The position numbers and the translations under genes were made by a program. Positions 26,977 through 34,222 of a stretch of DNA of 57,473 nucleotides are shown one piece after another (the first letter of the stretch is position 1; each line of letters begins with the position of its first letter). Source of the stretch: Sphingomonas faeni (GTDB lineage: Bacteria; Pseudomonadota; Alphaproteobacteria; Sphingomonadales; Sphingomonadaceae); NCBI RefSeq assembly GCF_024273235.1, contig NZ_JANBVH010000029.1:1-57473 (forward strand), given 5' to 3'. The notes under the pieces were generated by a model, which was not told the origin of the DNA, made no database searches, and saw nothing but the letters and a program-made list of their open reading frames with translations.

Positions 26977-28038
26977 ATGTATTCTGACGCGCAGACCGGT
27001 CCTTCCGTACCCGAAGAGGTGGTGCCGTTCCACGATGCGATCACCGGCGTGCGCGGTGCGATCGTGCTGCATTCCACGGCGCTCGGCCCCGCCGCCGGCG
27101 GGTGTCGCCTGGCGCGGTATCCATCCGACAAGGACGCGGTCGCCGATGCTCTGCGGCTGGCCGAGGGGATGGCGTGGAAGAATGCGCTGGCCGATCTCCC
27201 GCTGGGTGGAGGCAAGATGGTGCTTTGCGCCGCCGACGAGTTGGACCGGACGGCGCTCTTCCGGGTGGTCGGCCGTGCGGTCGAGGCGCTGGGTGGTCGC
27301 TACGTCACTGCGGAGGATGTCGGGACGAGCGTCGCGGACATGGACGTCGTCGCGCAGGAGACGCAGCATGTCGCCGGCCGGACCGTGCGACCCGGCCATG
27401 CAGGCGGCGATCCGTCGCCATGGACGGCGCTCGGCGTGCTGAACGCGATGCGCGTCGCGGTGCGGCATCGGCTGGACGCGGACCTGTCCGACATAACGGT
27501 CGCGGTACAGGGACTGGGGCATGTCGGTTACGCGCTGTGCGAGCTGCTGTACGAAGCCGGTGCGCGCCTGCTCATCGCCGAGCCACGCAGCCACGTCGCG
27601 GCACAAGCAGCCGTGCGGTTCGGTGCGACGGTGGTCAACGGAACGCGACTGTCCGACGTTCATGCCGATGTTTTCGCACCCTGCGCACTGGGCGGCGTAC
27701 TCGACGCGCCGATGGTCCGCAACCTGCGCGCCAAGGTTGTATGCGGCGCCGCCAACAACCAGTTGTTCAGCCCATTCCAGGCCGAACAGCTGGCCGATCG
27801 TGGCATACTGTATGCGCCCGACTTCCTGGTCAACGCCGGCGGCATCATCAACGTCGCGGCCGAGCATCTTGGCTGGGACGAGAGCGACGTCCGCACGAGG
27901 ATCGACCAAATCGGCGCCCGGCTGAACGAAACGTTGCATTATGCCGAACGGTTTGGCGTCACGGCACATGACGCTGCGCGCCGGATCGCGGTGCAACGCA
28001 TGGCCGCAAACCGCGTGACCATGGCCGCGGCGGCGTAG
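26977..28038 (+). CDS. Leu/Phe/Val dehydrogenase-type amino-acid dehydrogenase
   Basis: 353 aa from the ATG at 26977 (GGGGA eight bases before it; an earlier GTG at 26953 lacks such a site). Family signatures are the AAGGCRLARYPS loop, substrate Lys68 (WKNA), catalytic Lys80 in PLGGGK, and AEDVGTSVADMD. The NAD-binding G-L-G-H-V-G starts at 179, with AGGIINVAAE near the C-terminus. It catalyses reversible oxidative deamination of a branched-chain or aromatic amino acid to the 2-oxo acid with NAD. Leucine, valine and phenylalanine specificity cannot be separated by eye. The AsnC-type regulator is divergent, and a small ACT-domain ORF starts 4 bp downstream. Confidence 0.93.
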   Translation: MYSDAQTGPSVPEEVVPFHDAITGVRGAIVLHSTALGPAAGGCRLARYPSDKDAVADALRLAEGMAWKNALADLPLGGGKMVLCAADELDRTALFRVVGRAVEALGGRYVTAEDVGTSVADMDVVAQETQHVAGRTVRPGHAGGDPSPWTALGVLNAMRVAVRHRLDADLSDITVAVQGLGHVGYALCELLYEAGARLLIAEPRSHVAAQAAVRFGATVVNGTRLSDVHADVFAPCALGGVLDAPMVRNLRAKVVCGAANNQLFSPFQAEQLADRGILYAPDFLVNAGGIINVAAEHLGWDESDVRTRIDQIGARLNETLHYAERFGVTAHDAARRIAVQRMAANRVTMAAAA

Positions 28039-28042
28039 GGCG

Positions 28043-28420
28043 ATGATGGTGGCGACGGTCCAGTGCACCTCTGTCTTCGACATCCGGCTGGAGCGCTGCA
28101 CGCAGACGCTGTGCCGGCTGATCGGTCTGTTCGCCCAGCGGGACGAGGCGCTGTCCGCGCTGACGCTGACCGACATCGCCGACGTGCAGATCCTGACGAT
28201 CGCCACCGACGCCCTGGCCCCCGACGACGCACGAATTGTCGCGGCCAGAATGCGGCAATTCATCGCCGTCCACTCCGTCATGCTGCGCAGCGACTACAGC
28301 GACGCATCACAATGGGCAGGCGCTGTCGGGAATACCCGGCACCCGCTGCCATGTATCGACGGCCGCACCGCGCGGGAGGTAGGTGATGGGCAACACGCGG
28401 CCGGCGCGCATCACCGATAG
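28043..28420 (+). CDS. small ACT-domain protein (IlvN/IlvH-like), tail altered
   Basis: 125 aa beginning 4 bp after the dehydrogenase stop. Residues ~7-80 resemble the ACT domain of acetolactate-synthase small subunits: TLCRLIGLFAQRDEALSALT, then VQILTIATDA and ARIVAARMRQFIAVHSVMLR, the alternating beta-alpha-beta pattern of IlvH (LSRVIGLFSQR...). It probably binds an amino acid and may regulate the dehydrogenase. From ~residue 88 the frame runs antisense through the 3' end of the M61 pseudogene (overlap 28307-28420), so the last ~35 residues are likely an accidental extension after loss of the original stop. Confidence 0.6.
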   Translation: MMVATVQCTSVFDIRLERCTQTLCRLIGLFAQRDEALSALTLTDIADVQILTIATDALAPDDARIVAARMRQFIAVHSVMLRSDYSDASQWAGAVGNTRHPLPCIDGRTAREVGDGQHAAGAHHR

Positions 28421-29098
28421 CGTCAACTCGCGTCCCTGCGTGCCCTGAAGCTGATCCTGCGGCACCGGCGTGACGACCTGGTCTCCGTCGCGCAGCCCGG
28501 CTCGGGCCGCCGCCGAACCGGCGATCAATCCCCGTACAATCCGCTGAGGTTCGGCGAGAACGGCCGTATCGAAACCCAGGTCGTAGCGTCGCAGGCGCAC
28601 GCTCGTACGCTGAAAACACGGACCGAACGCATCCGACGGCGGCAGGGGCATCTGACCGTTCAGAAAGGCGCGAAATTCGACCACTGCTTCTGCTCCGAGT
28701 TCGCGCGTCAGCTGATCTTCCCAATCGGCGTTGGTCAGCAGCGTTCCGCTCCGCTCCCGACGCAGCATCGCGAGCATCATGTCGTCCAGCGACCGTCGCC
28801 CCCGCGAGGAATGGCGGACCGCCGTATCGACCGTCGAGAAATACAGCATGCCGCGATCGTAGGGCAGCGTGCGGATCCGCGTATCGGCCCAGAAGCGCTT
28901 CGCTATTTCGGCATTCGGCACGCCTGCCATTACGCTGGAATAATAGCGTCCGGCATGGAAGTTCACGTCCTTTAGAAAGGCATCGGGCGTTACGAGCCCG
29001 AACCGCAACGGCAGGCGACGCTGGTACAGCGTTGCCAGCCCCTCGTTCGACTCTCCGCGGGACATCCTGCTTGAGGGTTGGAGAGCCGTCCACGTCAT
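28307..29098 (-). pseudogene. C-terminal fragment of an M61 (glycyl aminopeptidase-like) peptidase
   Basis: 263 codons covering only the end of an M61 protein: NEGLATLYQRRLPLRFGLVT, then PNAEIAKRFWADTRIRTLPY, DRGMLYF, SLDDMMLAML, and a C-terminal PDZ domain (GLIAGSAAARAGLRDGDQVV). The catalytic HEXXH region and the whole N-terminal half are missing. The first codons (MTWTALQPSSRM) match nothing. The break at about 29050-29098 abuts the intergenic repeat at 29102. Without zinc ligands it cannot act as a peptidase. The family normally works on N-terminal Gly/Ala in the periplasm. Confidence 0.75.
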
Positions 29099-29101
29099 CA
29101 G

Positions 29102-29223
29102 TTGTGGATGTTCACGGGTTAGTTTCCGCTCCCCACCTTCGGCCCTTCGTTCATGTCGAGGCGGGGCTCATGCGGCACGCATTCCCCCTGTCGAACGGTA
29201 CGCCGAATTTCTCGAAAAGGATC
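29102..29223 (+). repeat. dispersed intergenic repeat, copy A (~120 bp)
   Basis: Very similar to 31125-31246: both contain TTGTGGA.GTTCACG, then TTTCCGCTCCCCA.CTTCGG and CCCTTCGTTCATGTCGAGGC, then GGCACGCATTCC and CGAAAAGGAT or TGAAAAGGAT at the end. It lies at the broken 5' edge of the M61 fragment and just downstream of the membrane-protein gene. Confidence 0.85.
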
Positions 29224-29235
29224 AAGAAACGGGGA

Positions 29236-29907
29236 TCAGCGCGTGAACAAGAACCCCACGCCGAACAGGAACGTCGCACCTTCCAGCAGCCCTACAAATA
29301 CGTTCCCTGCGGCACGCAATAGGGTGATGCCCAGCGCTTGTGCGAACCACCGCGTTTCTACGATCCAGAAGTTCACGATGCTCAATACGACGAGCCAATG
29401 GCCAACCGTACGCGTCACTTCGTGTTGGTCGAGCCCGAAGCTGCTACCGACACTCAAGCCGAGAGCAAAAACAGCTGCCGGATAACATTGCTCGTAAAAA
29501 GGCTGCTGTAGAGAATTGCGATCGAGCTTGATCTTGCGCTTGCGCACCATGCGCGCTGCCAGGAAGAGTGGGAAGCCCGCGAAAACGACGACGCGAAGGA
29601 CCAGGGCACTCGCATTGTCGTTGACCAGGTCGGCGAGGCCATGATGATTGGCGATAATCTTGTCGGTCTGCCCCAGCGCCGTAGAGACCGTGTGCGCCAG
29701 CAACAGCGTCAGAGCCAGAAAAAGGGGCGGACTGAGCACCGACGCATATCGTTCATCGTCAGGGAGCGCCATTTCGAGCTCGATCTCCTTCATCGTATCG
29801 ACCGGTCGCAACAGCGCCTGCCAAAGCGTAAGGGGGAAGAAGATCACCCAGCTCATGACCTCGTAGAGGAGTTCATCGAGCGAATTTAGCCACTTCATAA
29901 AGTCCAT
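29236..29907 (-). CDS. polytopic membrane protein of unknown function (permease-like)
   Basis: 223 aa from ATG 29907 (MDFMKWLNSLDELL); an ATG nine bases later (29898) is the alternative. About five hydrophobic segments: EVMSWVIFFPLTLWQALL, VLSPPLFLALTLLLAHTVS, ALVLRVVVFAGFPLFLAARM, PAAVFALGLSVGSSFGL, and TVGHWLVVLSIVNFWIVE to the C-terminus. The N-terminal pattern LDELLYEVMSWVIFFPLTLW and the central QQPFYEQCYPAAVFAL are shared with alphaproteobacterial proteins annotated loosely as permeases. No transport motif is visible. Repeat copy A follows its 3' end. It is divergent from the secreted-protein gene at 30107. Confidence 0.75.
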   Translation of the reverse strand: MDFMKWLNSLDELLYEVMSWVIFFPLTLWQALLRPVDTMKEIELEMALPDDERYASVLSPPLFLALTLLLAHTVSTALGQTDKIIANHHGLADLVNDNASALVLRVVVFAGFPLFLAARMVRKRKIKLDRNSLQQPFYEQCYPAAVFALGLSVGSSFGLDQHEVTRTVGHWLVVLSIVNFWIVETRWFAQALGITLLRAAGNVFVGLLEGATFLFGVGFLFTR

Positions 29908-30106
29908 ATCGCATGATGTGCGATGTAGAATTTGTTCGCAACGGCTTGCTATTCGTCGTCTGTGTATTTCCAAGGCTCGCCCACGGCGGAACCTGCGGCA
30001 GCAATAAGTGATTGAGAAACGTCGACAGTGATGGACGCCGTCATCCCGCTTCCATAAACTCGTCACATTGATGAAGAGGTAATTTCGAACGAACGGGAGA
30101 GTCGCC

Positions 30107-30973
30107 ATGCGCTATCGAGCACACCTGTCGAAGGTCACGACCGCACTTCTTTTAGGAACAGCACTTCCGGCGGTTGCCGATGCGCAATCTACGGGTCTCG
30201 AGGACATGGTAGGCGCCCGTGCCGGGCAAGGCGAGATAGAGTTGCAGCGGCGCGGCTACGTCAACATCCGCGGTGAGCAGGGTGATGATCGCGCCTATAC
30301 CTATTGGTGGAACGCCGATCGCCGCCAGTGCGTCAGCATCGCCACGATGGAAGGCCGCTACAATTCCATCCAACCGACCACGTCCCCCGATTGCAGGAAG
30401 CCGGCGAACCTTCGCCCCAACCCCAACTACGGTGGACCGCCTGCGTCCCGGCCACGGCCCGACTATGAACCCGATCCGGCATATGGACGCGCGCCAGTGG
30501 GTCCCGGTGGCGGTCAGGCCAACTATCCATCGAGTGGGCCGGTCGTCGATGGAAGGAACGTGGAACTCGGTCTCGTATGTTTCGGGGATGGGTCGAAAAC
30601 CGGTTTCGCCAGCGGTACGACGTGGAATTGGAACCGTGATCGTGATCGGTATGAGTCCGGCAATTACACGGAAACCAGAAGGGAGGTCTTCGATGCCTCC
30701 CTCATGATCCAGACTTGGGCAGGTGGGGGACGTATCCGGCTACCCAAATCGCTGATCCCGCCGATCAATTCTCGTGGTGATCAGGGATGGTGGGACTTGC
30801 GCGACGTATCCGTCGGCCCCGACACGATCCGCGCCAGTTACCGTCTGAACGGGTTGAACAAGCCAAGGCTGACGATCGACCGGCGCAGCGGTCGCATCAC
30901 GGTCGAGGGGATGAGCAACTATGGTTTTCGGGGCACGTGCGACACAATCGGGCACGAACCGCGGCGGTTCTGA
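30107..30973 (+). CDS. secreted protein of unknown function with proline-rich linker
   Basis: 288 aa; GGGAGA ribosome site seven bases before the ATG. Signal peptide MRYRAHLSKVTTALLLGTAL to about residue 26. An N-terminal domain (YVNIRGEQGDDRAYTYWWNA DRRQCVSIATMEGRYNSI) resembles the small periplasmic proteins with a Y-W-W-x-x-x-x-x-x-C-V motif. Residues ~100-145 are a Pro/Gly-rich linker (PNPNYGGPPASRPRPDYEPD). The C-terminal domain (LGLVCFGDGSKTGFASGTTW, GGGRIRLPKSLIPPINSRGD) has two Cys that could pair. No enzyme motif. It probably sits in the periplasm or at the cell surface. Confidence 0.75.
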   Translation: MRYRAHLSKVTTALLLGTALPAVADAQSTGLEDMVGARAGQGEIELQRRGYVNIRGEQGDDRAYTYWWNADRRQCVSIATMEGRYNSIQPTTSPDCRKPANLRPNPNYGGPPASRPRPDYEPDPAYGRAPVGPGGGQANYPSSGPVVDGRNVELGLVCFGDGSKTGFASGTTWNWNRDRDRYESGNYTETRREVFDASLMIQTWAGGGRIRLPKSLIPPINSRGDQGWWDLRDVSVGPDTIRASYRLNGLNKPRLTIDRRSGRITVEGMSNYGFRGTCDTIGHEPRRF

Positions 30974-31124
30974 GTAAAGTCGCGTCGATGCATTGCGGAC
31001 GCATTGGGGCGATAGCTGAGGCCCACGCGCTTGACGAATAGCTGTTATCGGGAGGCCCGATCCACAACCTGAGCGTCCGTGGGTGAGCGAACGCGCCCCA
31101 TCCGACACCTTCCGGCCAGACCCG

Positions 31125-31246
31125 GTTGTGGACGTTCACGACGTAATTTCCGCTCCCCAACTTCGGCCCTTCGTTCATGTCGAGGCGGGCTCACGTGGCA
31201 CGCATTCCACCCTGCCTGACGGCACGCCGAATTGCTTGAAAAGGAT
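31125..31246 (+). repeat. dispersed intergenic repeat, copy B (~120 bp), cut by IS1182 element
   Basis: Same sequence family and orientation as 29102-29223, with most of the ~120 positions identical. Its right end (GAAAAGGAT) is immediately followed by the target site GATGG and the left end of the IS1182-family element, so the transposon landed at or just inside the repeat edge. Confidence 0.85.
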
Positions 31247-31248
31247 GG

Positions 31249-32899
31249 CAGACCGTGCGAAAACTCGCTGGCATGGTGCCAACCTGACGTTCTTTTCGAC
31301 GGGGCGGATCTAGAGGCGATAAAATTTGGTTCTTCGGCTGTGCCGGTGCCGCAATGGCTCGATGGGGAGCATGCTTGGGCTGTGTCGGCGCAATTTGCAG
31401 TGTGGATCAGGCCCTCACTGCCTGGATAAGCTCCGGGATGCCGATGATGGTGATGGCCCGCCTGAGATTGTAGGCGAGCGCGGTCAGGCTGAACTCGGCG
31501 CGGACCTTCTCCAGCCCGCGCATTAGGAACACGCCTTGGTTCATCCACTGTTTGATCGAGCCGAACGGGTGTTCGACCGTTTCGCGCCGTATGGCGAGGA
31601 CGCCGGGCCGGGCCGCGAGCCGTTTCGCCATGCGCTCGAGCACCGCCTCGTTCTCCCAACGGTTGATGCGTCGCCAGCGGCTACCGGTGCAGCGTGCCTT
31701 GATCGCGCAGGCGGCACAGGCGGCGGGGCTGGAGTACTGGATCGAGACATGGCCCCGCGTCACCGAGCGGTAGCGGGTATCGAGAAGCTGGCCACCGGGG
31801 CAACGATAGGCATCGGCTGCCGGGTCGTAGACGAACCGCTCCTTGGGAAAGCGGCCGTTGGCAATCGCGCTGCCACGCTCCGGCCGGGCGACATAAGGCG
31901 TTATGCCAGCCGCCTCGCATGCCTCGATGTCCTCGCCTTTGTAATAGCCCATGTCCGCCACGGCAGCGATCCGGTCGACGCCAAGAGCTTCCTTCGCCGC
32001 GCCGGCGGTGGATGCGAGCAGACCCATGTCGGTCGCGGCGTTGGTGACGTGCTGCTCGACGATCAGCTTGTGCTTCGCATCGACCGCCACCTGCGCGTTG
32101 TAGCCGACCGTGGTCTTTTGACCCGTGACCATCGCGCGCGCATCGCGATCGGTCAGCGAGATCTGGCTCTCGCCGCTGGCGGTCAGCTGCTCCAGCATCG
32201 CCGCCTGCGCCTGCCGCCGCTCGCGCACCCTGGCGATCTTCGCCGCCAGTGCCTCACCGCGACCAAGCCCATGGCCGTCCTCACCGCGGTCGATGGCATC
32301 CAGCTCGACCAGATACCCCTCAAGCCGCTCGTCGGCCGCGGCGATATACCGGGCCAGCTTGTCGCGCGAGAAGTTCCGTCCCGGATTGTTCACCGCCTTC
32401 AGCCGGGTGCCGTCCACCGCCAGCAGCTCGCGGCCGAACAGGTCGAGCTTGCGGCACAGGATGACGAAGGCGCGGAACACCGCCTTGAAGGCGCTCCGGT
32501 TGTCGCGACGGAAATCGGCGATGGTCTTGTAGTCCGGCCGCAGCCCGCGCAGCAGCCAGATCAGCTCAAGGTTGCGCGTCGCCTCCGCTTCCAACCGTCG
32601 GCTCGACCGCACCCGGTTGAGATAGCCGTACAGGTACAGCTTGAGCATGTCGCCCGGGGCATAGCCCGGCCGCCCCGTCGCCTTCGGCCGCGAGCGATGG
32701 AAACCGGCCTCGCCCAGATCAAGGTCATCGACAAAGACGTCGATGAACCGAACCGGACTATTCGCCGCCACATAATCCTCGACCGATGCCGGCAGCAGCA
32801 GCGCCTGGTCGCGCGCATGACCCTCGATGTACGCCATGATCACAGCATACGCCGGTCAGCGACACGATGGAATCAGCCAGCGAGTTTCCGCACAGTCTG
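31249..32899 (-). mobile_element. IS1182-family insertion sequence (~1651 bp), complete
   Basis: Ends are 24-bp inverted repeats (31249-31272 and 32876-32899) reading CAGAC-C/T-GTGCG-A/G-AAACTCGCTGGC, two mismatches. The flanks show a 5-bp direct duplication, GATGG, at 31244-31248 and 32900-32904. The single transposase gene fills most of the element. Intact ends, duplication and open frame suggest recent insertion. Confidence 0.9.
31407..32837 (-). CDS. IS1182-family transposase
   Basis: 476 aa from the ATG at 32837 (a GTG two codons upstream is possible). The N-terminal DUF772-type part is VDDLDLGEAGFHRSRPKATG followed by RPGYAPGDMLKLYLYGYLNR. DDE catalytic residues are visible as LLAVDGTRLKAVNN (first Asp), AVADMGYYKGEDI (second Asp) and VEHPFGSIKQWM (Glu). 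A Cys cluster (CAACAIKARCTGSRWR) near residue 390 is the usual DDE_Tnp_1_6 zinc-like segment. The frame is unbroken, so the enzyme may be active on the element's own ends. Confidence 0.95.
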   Translation of the reverse strand: MAYIEGHARDQALLLPASVEDYVAANSPVRFIDVFVDDLDLGEAGFHRSRPKATGRPGYAPGDMLKLYLYGYLNRVRSSRRLEAEATRNLELIWLLRGLRPDYKTIADFRRDNRSAFKAVFRAFVILCRKLDLFGRELLAVDGTRLKAVNNPGRNFSRDKLARYIAAADERLEGYLVELDAIDRGEDGHGLGRGEALAAKIARVRERRQAQAAMLEQLTASGESQISLTDRDARAMVTGQKTTVGYNAQVAVDAKHKLIVEQHVTNAATDMGLLASTAGAAKEALGVDRIAAVADMGYYKGEDIEACEAAGITPYVARPERGSAIANGRFPKERFVYDPAADAYRCPGGQLLDTRYRSVTRGHVSIQYSSPAACAACAIKARCTGSRWRRINRWENEAVLERMAKRLAARPGVLAIRRETVEHPFGSIKQWMNQGVFLMRGLEKVRAEFSLTALAYNLRRAITIIGIPELIQAVRA

Positions 32900-33023
32900 G
32901 ATGGCTGATCGGGAAAGCACTATCCACGATTGTGGCGGCGGCGAAGCTAGCTAACTTAGCTAGTGAGGTGGATGACGTCGCTCACAAATCTATTTGCGAT
33001 CTAATTAATCATATAGAAAAATG

Positions 33024-33050
33024 AGAGTTATAGTAAATTATAATACTCTT
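33024..33050 (-). terminator. possible AT-rich hairpin after the LacI-type gene
   Basis: AGAGT and ACTCT arms with an inner TATA/TATA pairing enclose a short loop, directly past the stop of the minus-strand repressor gene. The hairpin is weak and lacks a long T run, so the call is tentative. Confidence 0.3.
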
Positions 33051-33052
33051 AG

Positions 33053-34063
33053 TTAAACGTATGGAACGGGCCCCGTGGATCCCCTAATGATAAAGTCCAC
33101 GTCGAACAGAGCTTTCATCACAGATGGCAGAGATGGCTTGCTAATAAGAGTCTCAACCGCTGCTTTAGCAATTTCGCTGATCGGCTGTCGGACCGTAGTC
33201 AATGATGGCCATACCAGTTGAGCGGCTTCGCTATCGTCGAAGCCTGCCACCGAGATGTCACCCGGCGTAGCCAATCCGGCGCGATGTGCTGCGGCGACGA
33301 CGCCGACCGCCATGTCGTCATTTGCAGCAAACACGAAGGTCGGGCGGTCGCGGAGATTGAACAGCCGTTCTCCCGCTTCCATGCCGGACGCGAAGGTAAA
33401 GGCTCCGGATGCGCACATTACCGCGCATTCACCGACATGGCGCGCAATGGCCGCGTGATAGGCCTCGCGGCGCACGCCCGACGCACGGTGGGCAGGTGGC
33501 CCTTCGACGAAGGCAAAACGACGATGACCCAGAGCGGCGGCATATTCCACCATCGCATCGACGCCAACCGCATCGTCGGCGACGATCATGGGCGCGGCGT
33601 TTACCTCGTCAATCGGATCGAGAAGGACATAGCGAACGTCGTAACGGTCCAGGATCGCCAGTACAGCCGGATCGTTACAGAGCGGCGGCGGGACGATCGC
33701 ACCGTCGAACGATGCAGTCGCGACGGCGCGCTCGAATTGCGCTAGCATCGCCGGATCGCTGGAATCGAGTTCTTCCAGCGCCAGATGAAAGCCCCGTTCG
33801 CGGCAGATGACTGACGCCCCGCGGTGCAGTGCGACGCTGTAATGCGCCGAAAGGCTTGCGGTAAGCGCCGCGATCAGAAACGTTCGTTCGCCGGCCAGCG
33901 ATCGCGCGGCGGTGTTGGGCCGATAGGCCAGGTCCGCGATCACCGACCTGACCCGTTCCGCGGTCGCCGGACGCACGTTTGGTTCGCCATTGACCACGCG
34001 CGATACCGTTTTCCACGAAACGCCCGCCTGCTTGGCGACATCGATGATCGTCGGATTCTTCAT
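33053..34063 (-). CDS. LacI-family transcriptional repressor
   Basis: 336 aa from ATG 34063, with AAAGGA 13 bases upstream; the longer frame is rejected because the LacI HTH normally begins within a few residues of the start. The HTH and hinge read IIDVAKQAGVSWKTVSRVVN, GEPNVRPATAERVRSVIADL and AYRPNTAARSL. The periplasmic-binding-protein-like effector domain covers residues ~60-336 (FLIAALTASLSAHYSVALHR; FVFAANDDMAVGVVAAAHRA; ISVAGFDDSEAAQLVWPSLT). It likely represses both itself and the divergent TonB/GH3/esterase operon through the tandem palindromes at 34121-34155, released by a sugar or glycoside. Confidence 0.93.
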   Translation of the reverse strand: MKNPTIIDVAKQAGVSWKTVSRVVNGEPNVRPATAERVRSVIADLAYRPNTAARSLAGERTFLIAALTASLSAHYSVALHRGASVICRERGFHLALEELDSSDPAMLAQFERAVATASFDGAIVPPPLCNDPAVLAILDRYDVRYVLLDPIDEVNAAPMIVADDAVGVDAMVEYAAALGHRRFAFVEGPPAHRASGVRREAYHAAIARHVGECAVMCASGAFTFASGMEAGERLFNLRDRPTFVFAANDDMAVGVVAAAHRAGLATPGDISVAGFDDSEAAQLVWPSLTTVRQPISEIAKAAVETLISKPSLPSVMKALFDVDFIIRGSTGPVPYV

Positions 34064-34120
34064 CACTCGATATCGTCCTTTGTGCAGATGTTGACAATAA
34101 CCACCAGGAATTTTCAAAGT

Positions 34121-34155
34121 TACAACGTTGTCATTATGAGTTGACAACGTTGCCA
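34121..34155. promoter_or_regulatory. tandem LacI-type operators between repressor and receptor genes
   Basis: Two palindromes with the same core CAACGTTG: ACAACGTTGT at 34122-34131 (perfect) and GACAACGTTGCC at 34143-34154. Their centres are 22 bp apart, two helical turns, so two repressor dimers could sit on one DNA face. A half-site, TCGTTGTC, follows at about 34170. They lie 58-84 bp from the repressor start and ~70-100 bp from the receptor start, where they would block both promoters. A TTGACA overlaps the second palindrome. Confidence 0.8.
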
Positions 34156-34222
34156 TTGATCCGCCAGCATCGTTGTCAAGCAGGAAAAATCTGCACGAGG
34201 ATTCGAAAAGGGGAGAGGAAAA

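Noticed and set aside
26920..28281. 453-codon minus-strand frame
   Set aside because: Antisense to the amino-acid dehydrogenase, whose catalytic lysines and NAD motif are intact.
31536..32954. 472-codon plus-strand frame across the IS1182 element
   Set aside because: It crosses the right end of the element and is antisense to an intact transposase.
34141..34146. TTGACA as the -35 of the receptor operon
   Set aside because: No convincing -10 hexamer follows at 16-18 bp, so only its overlap with the operator is reported.
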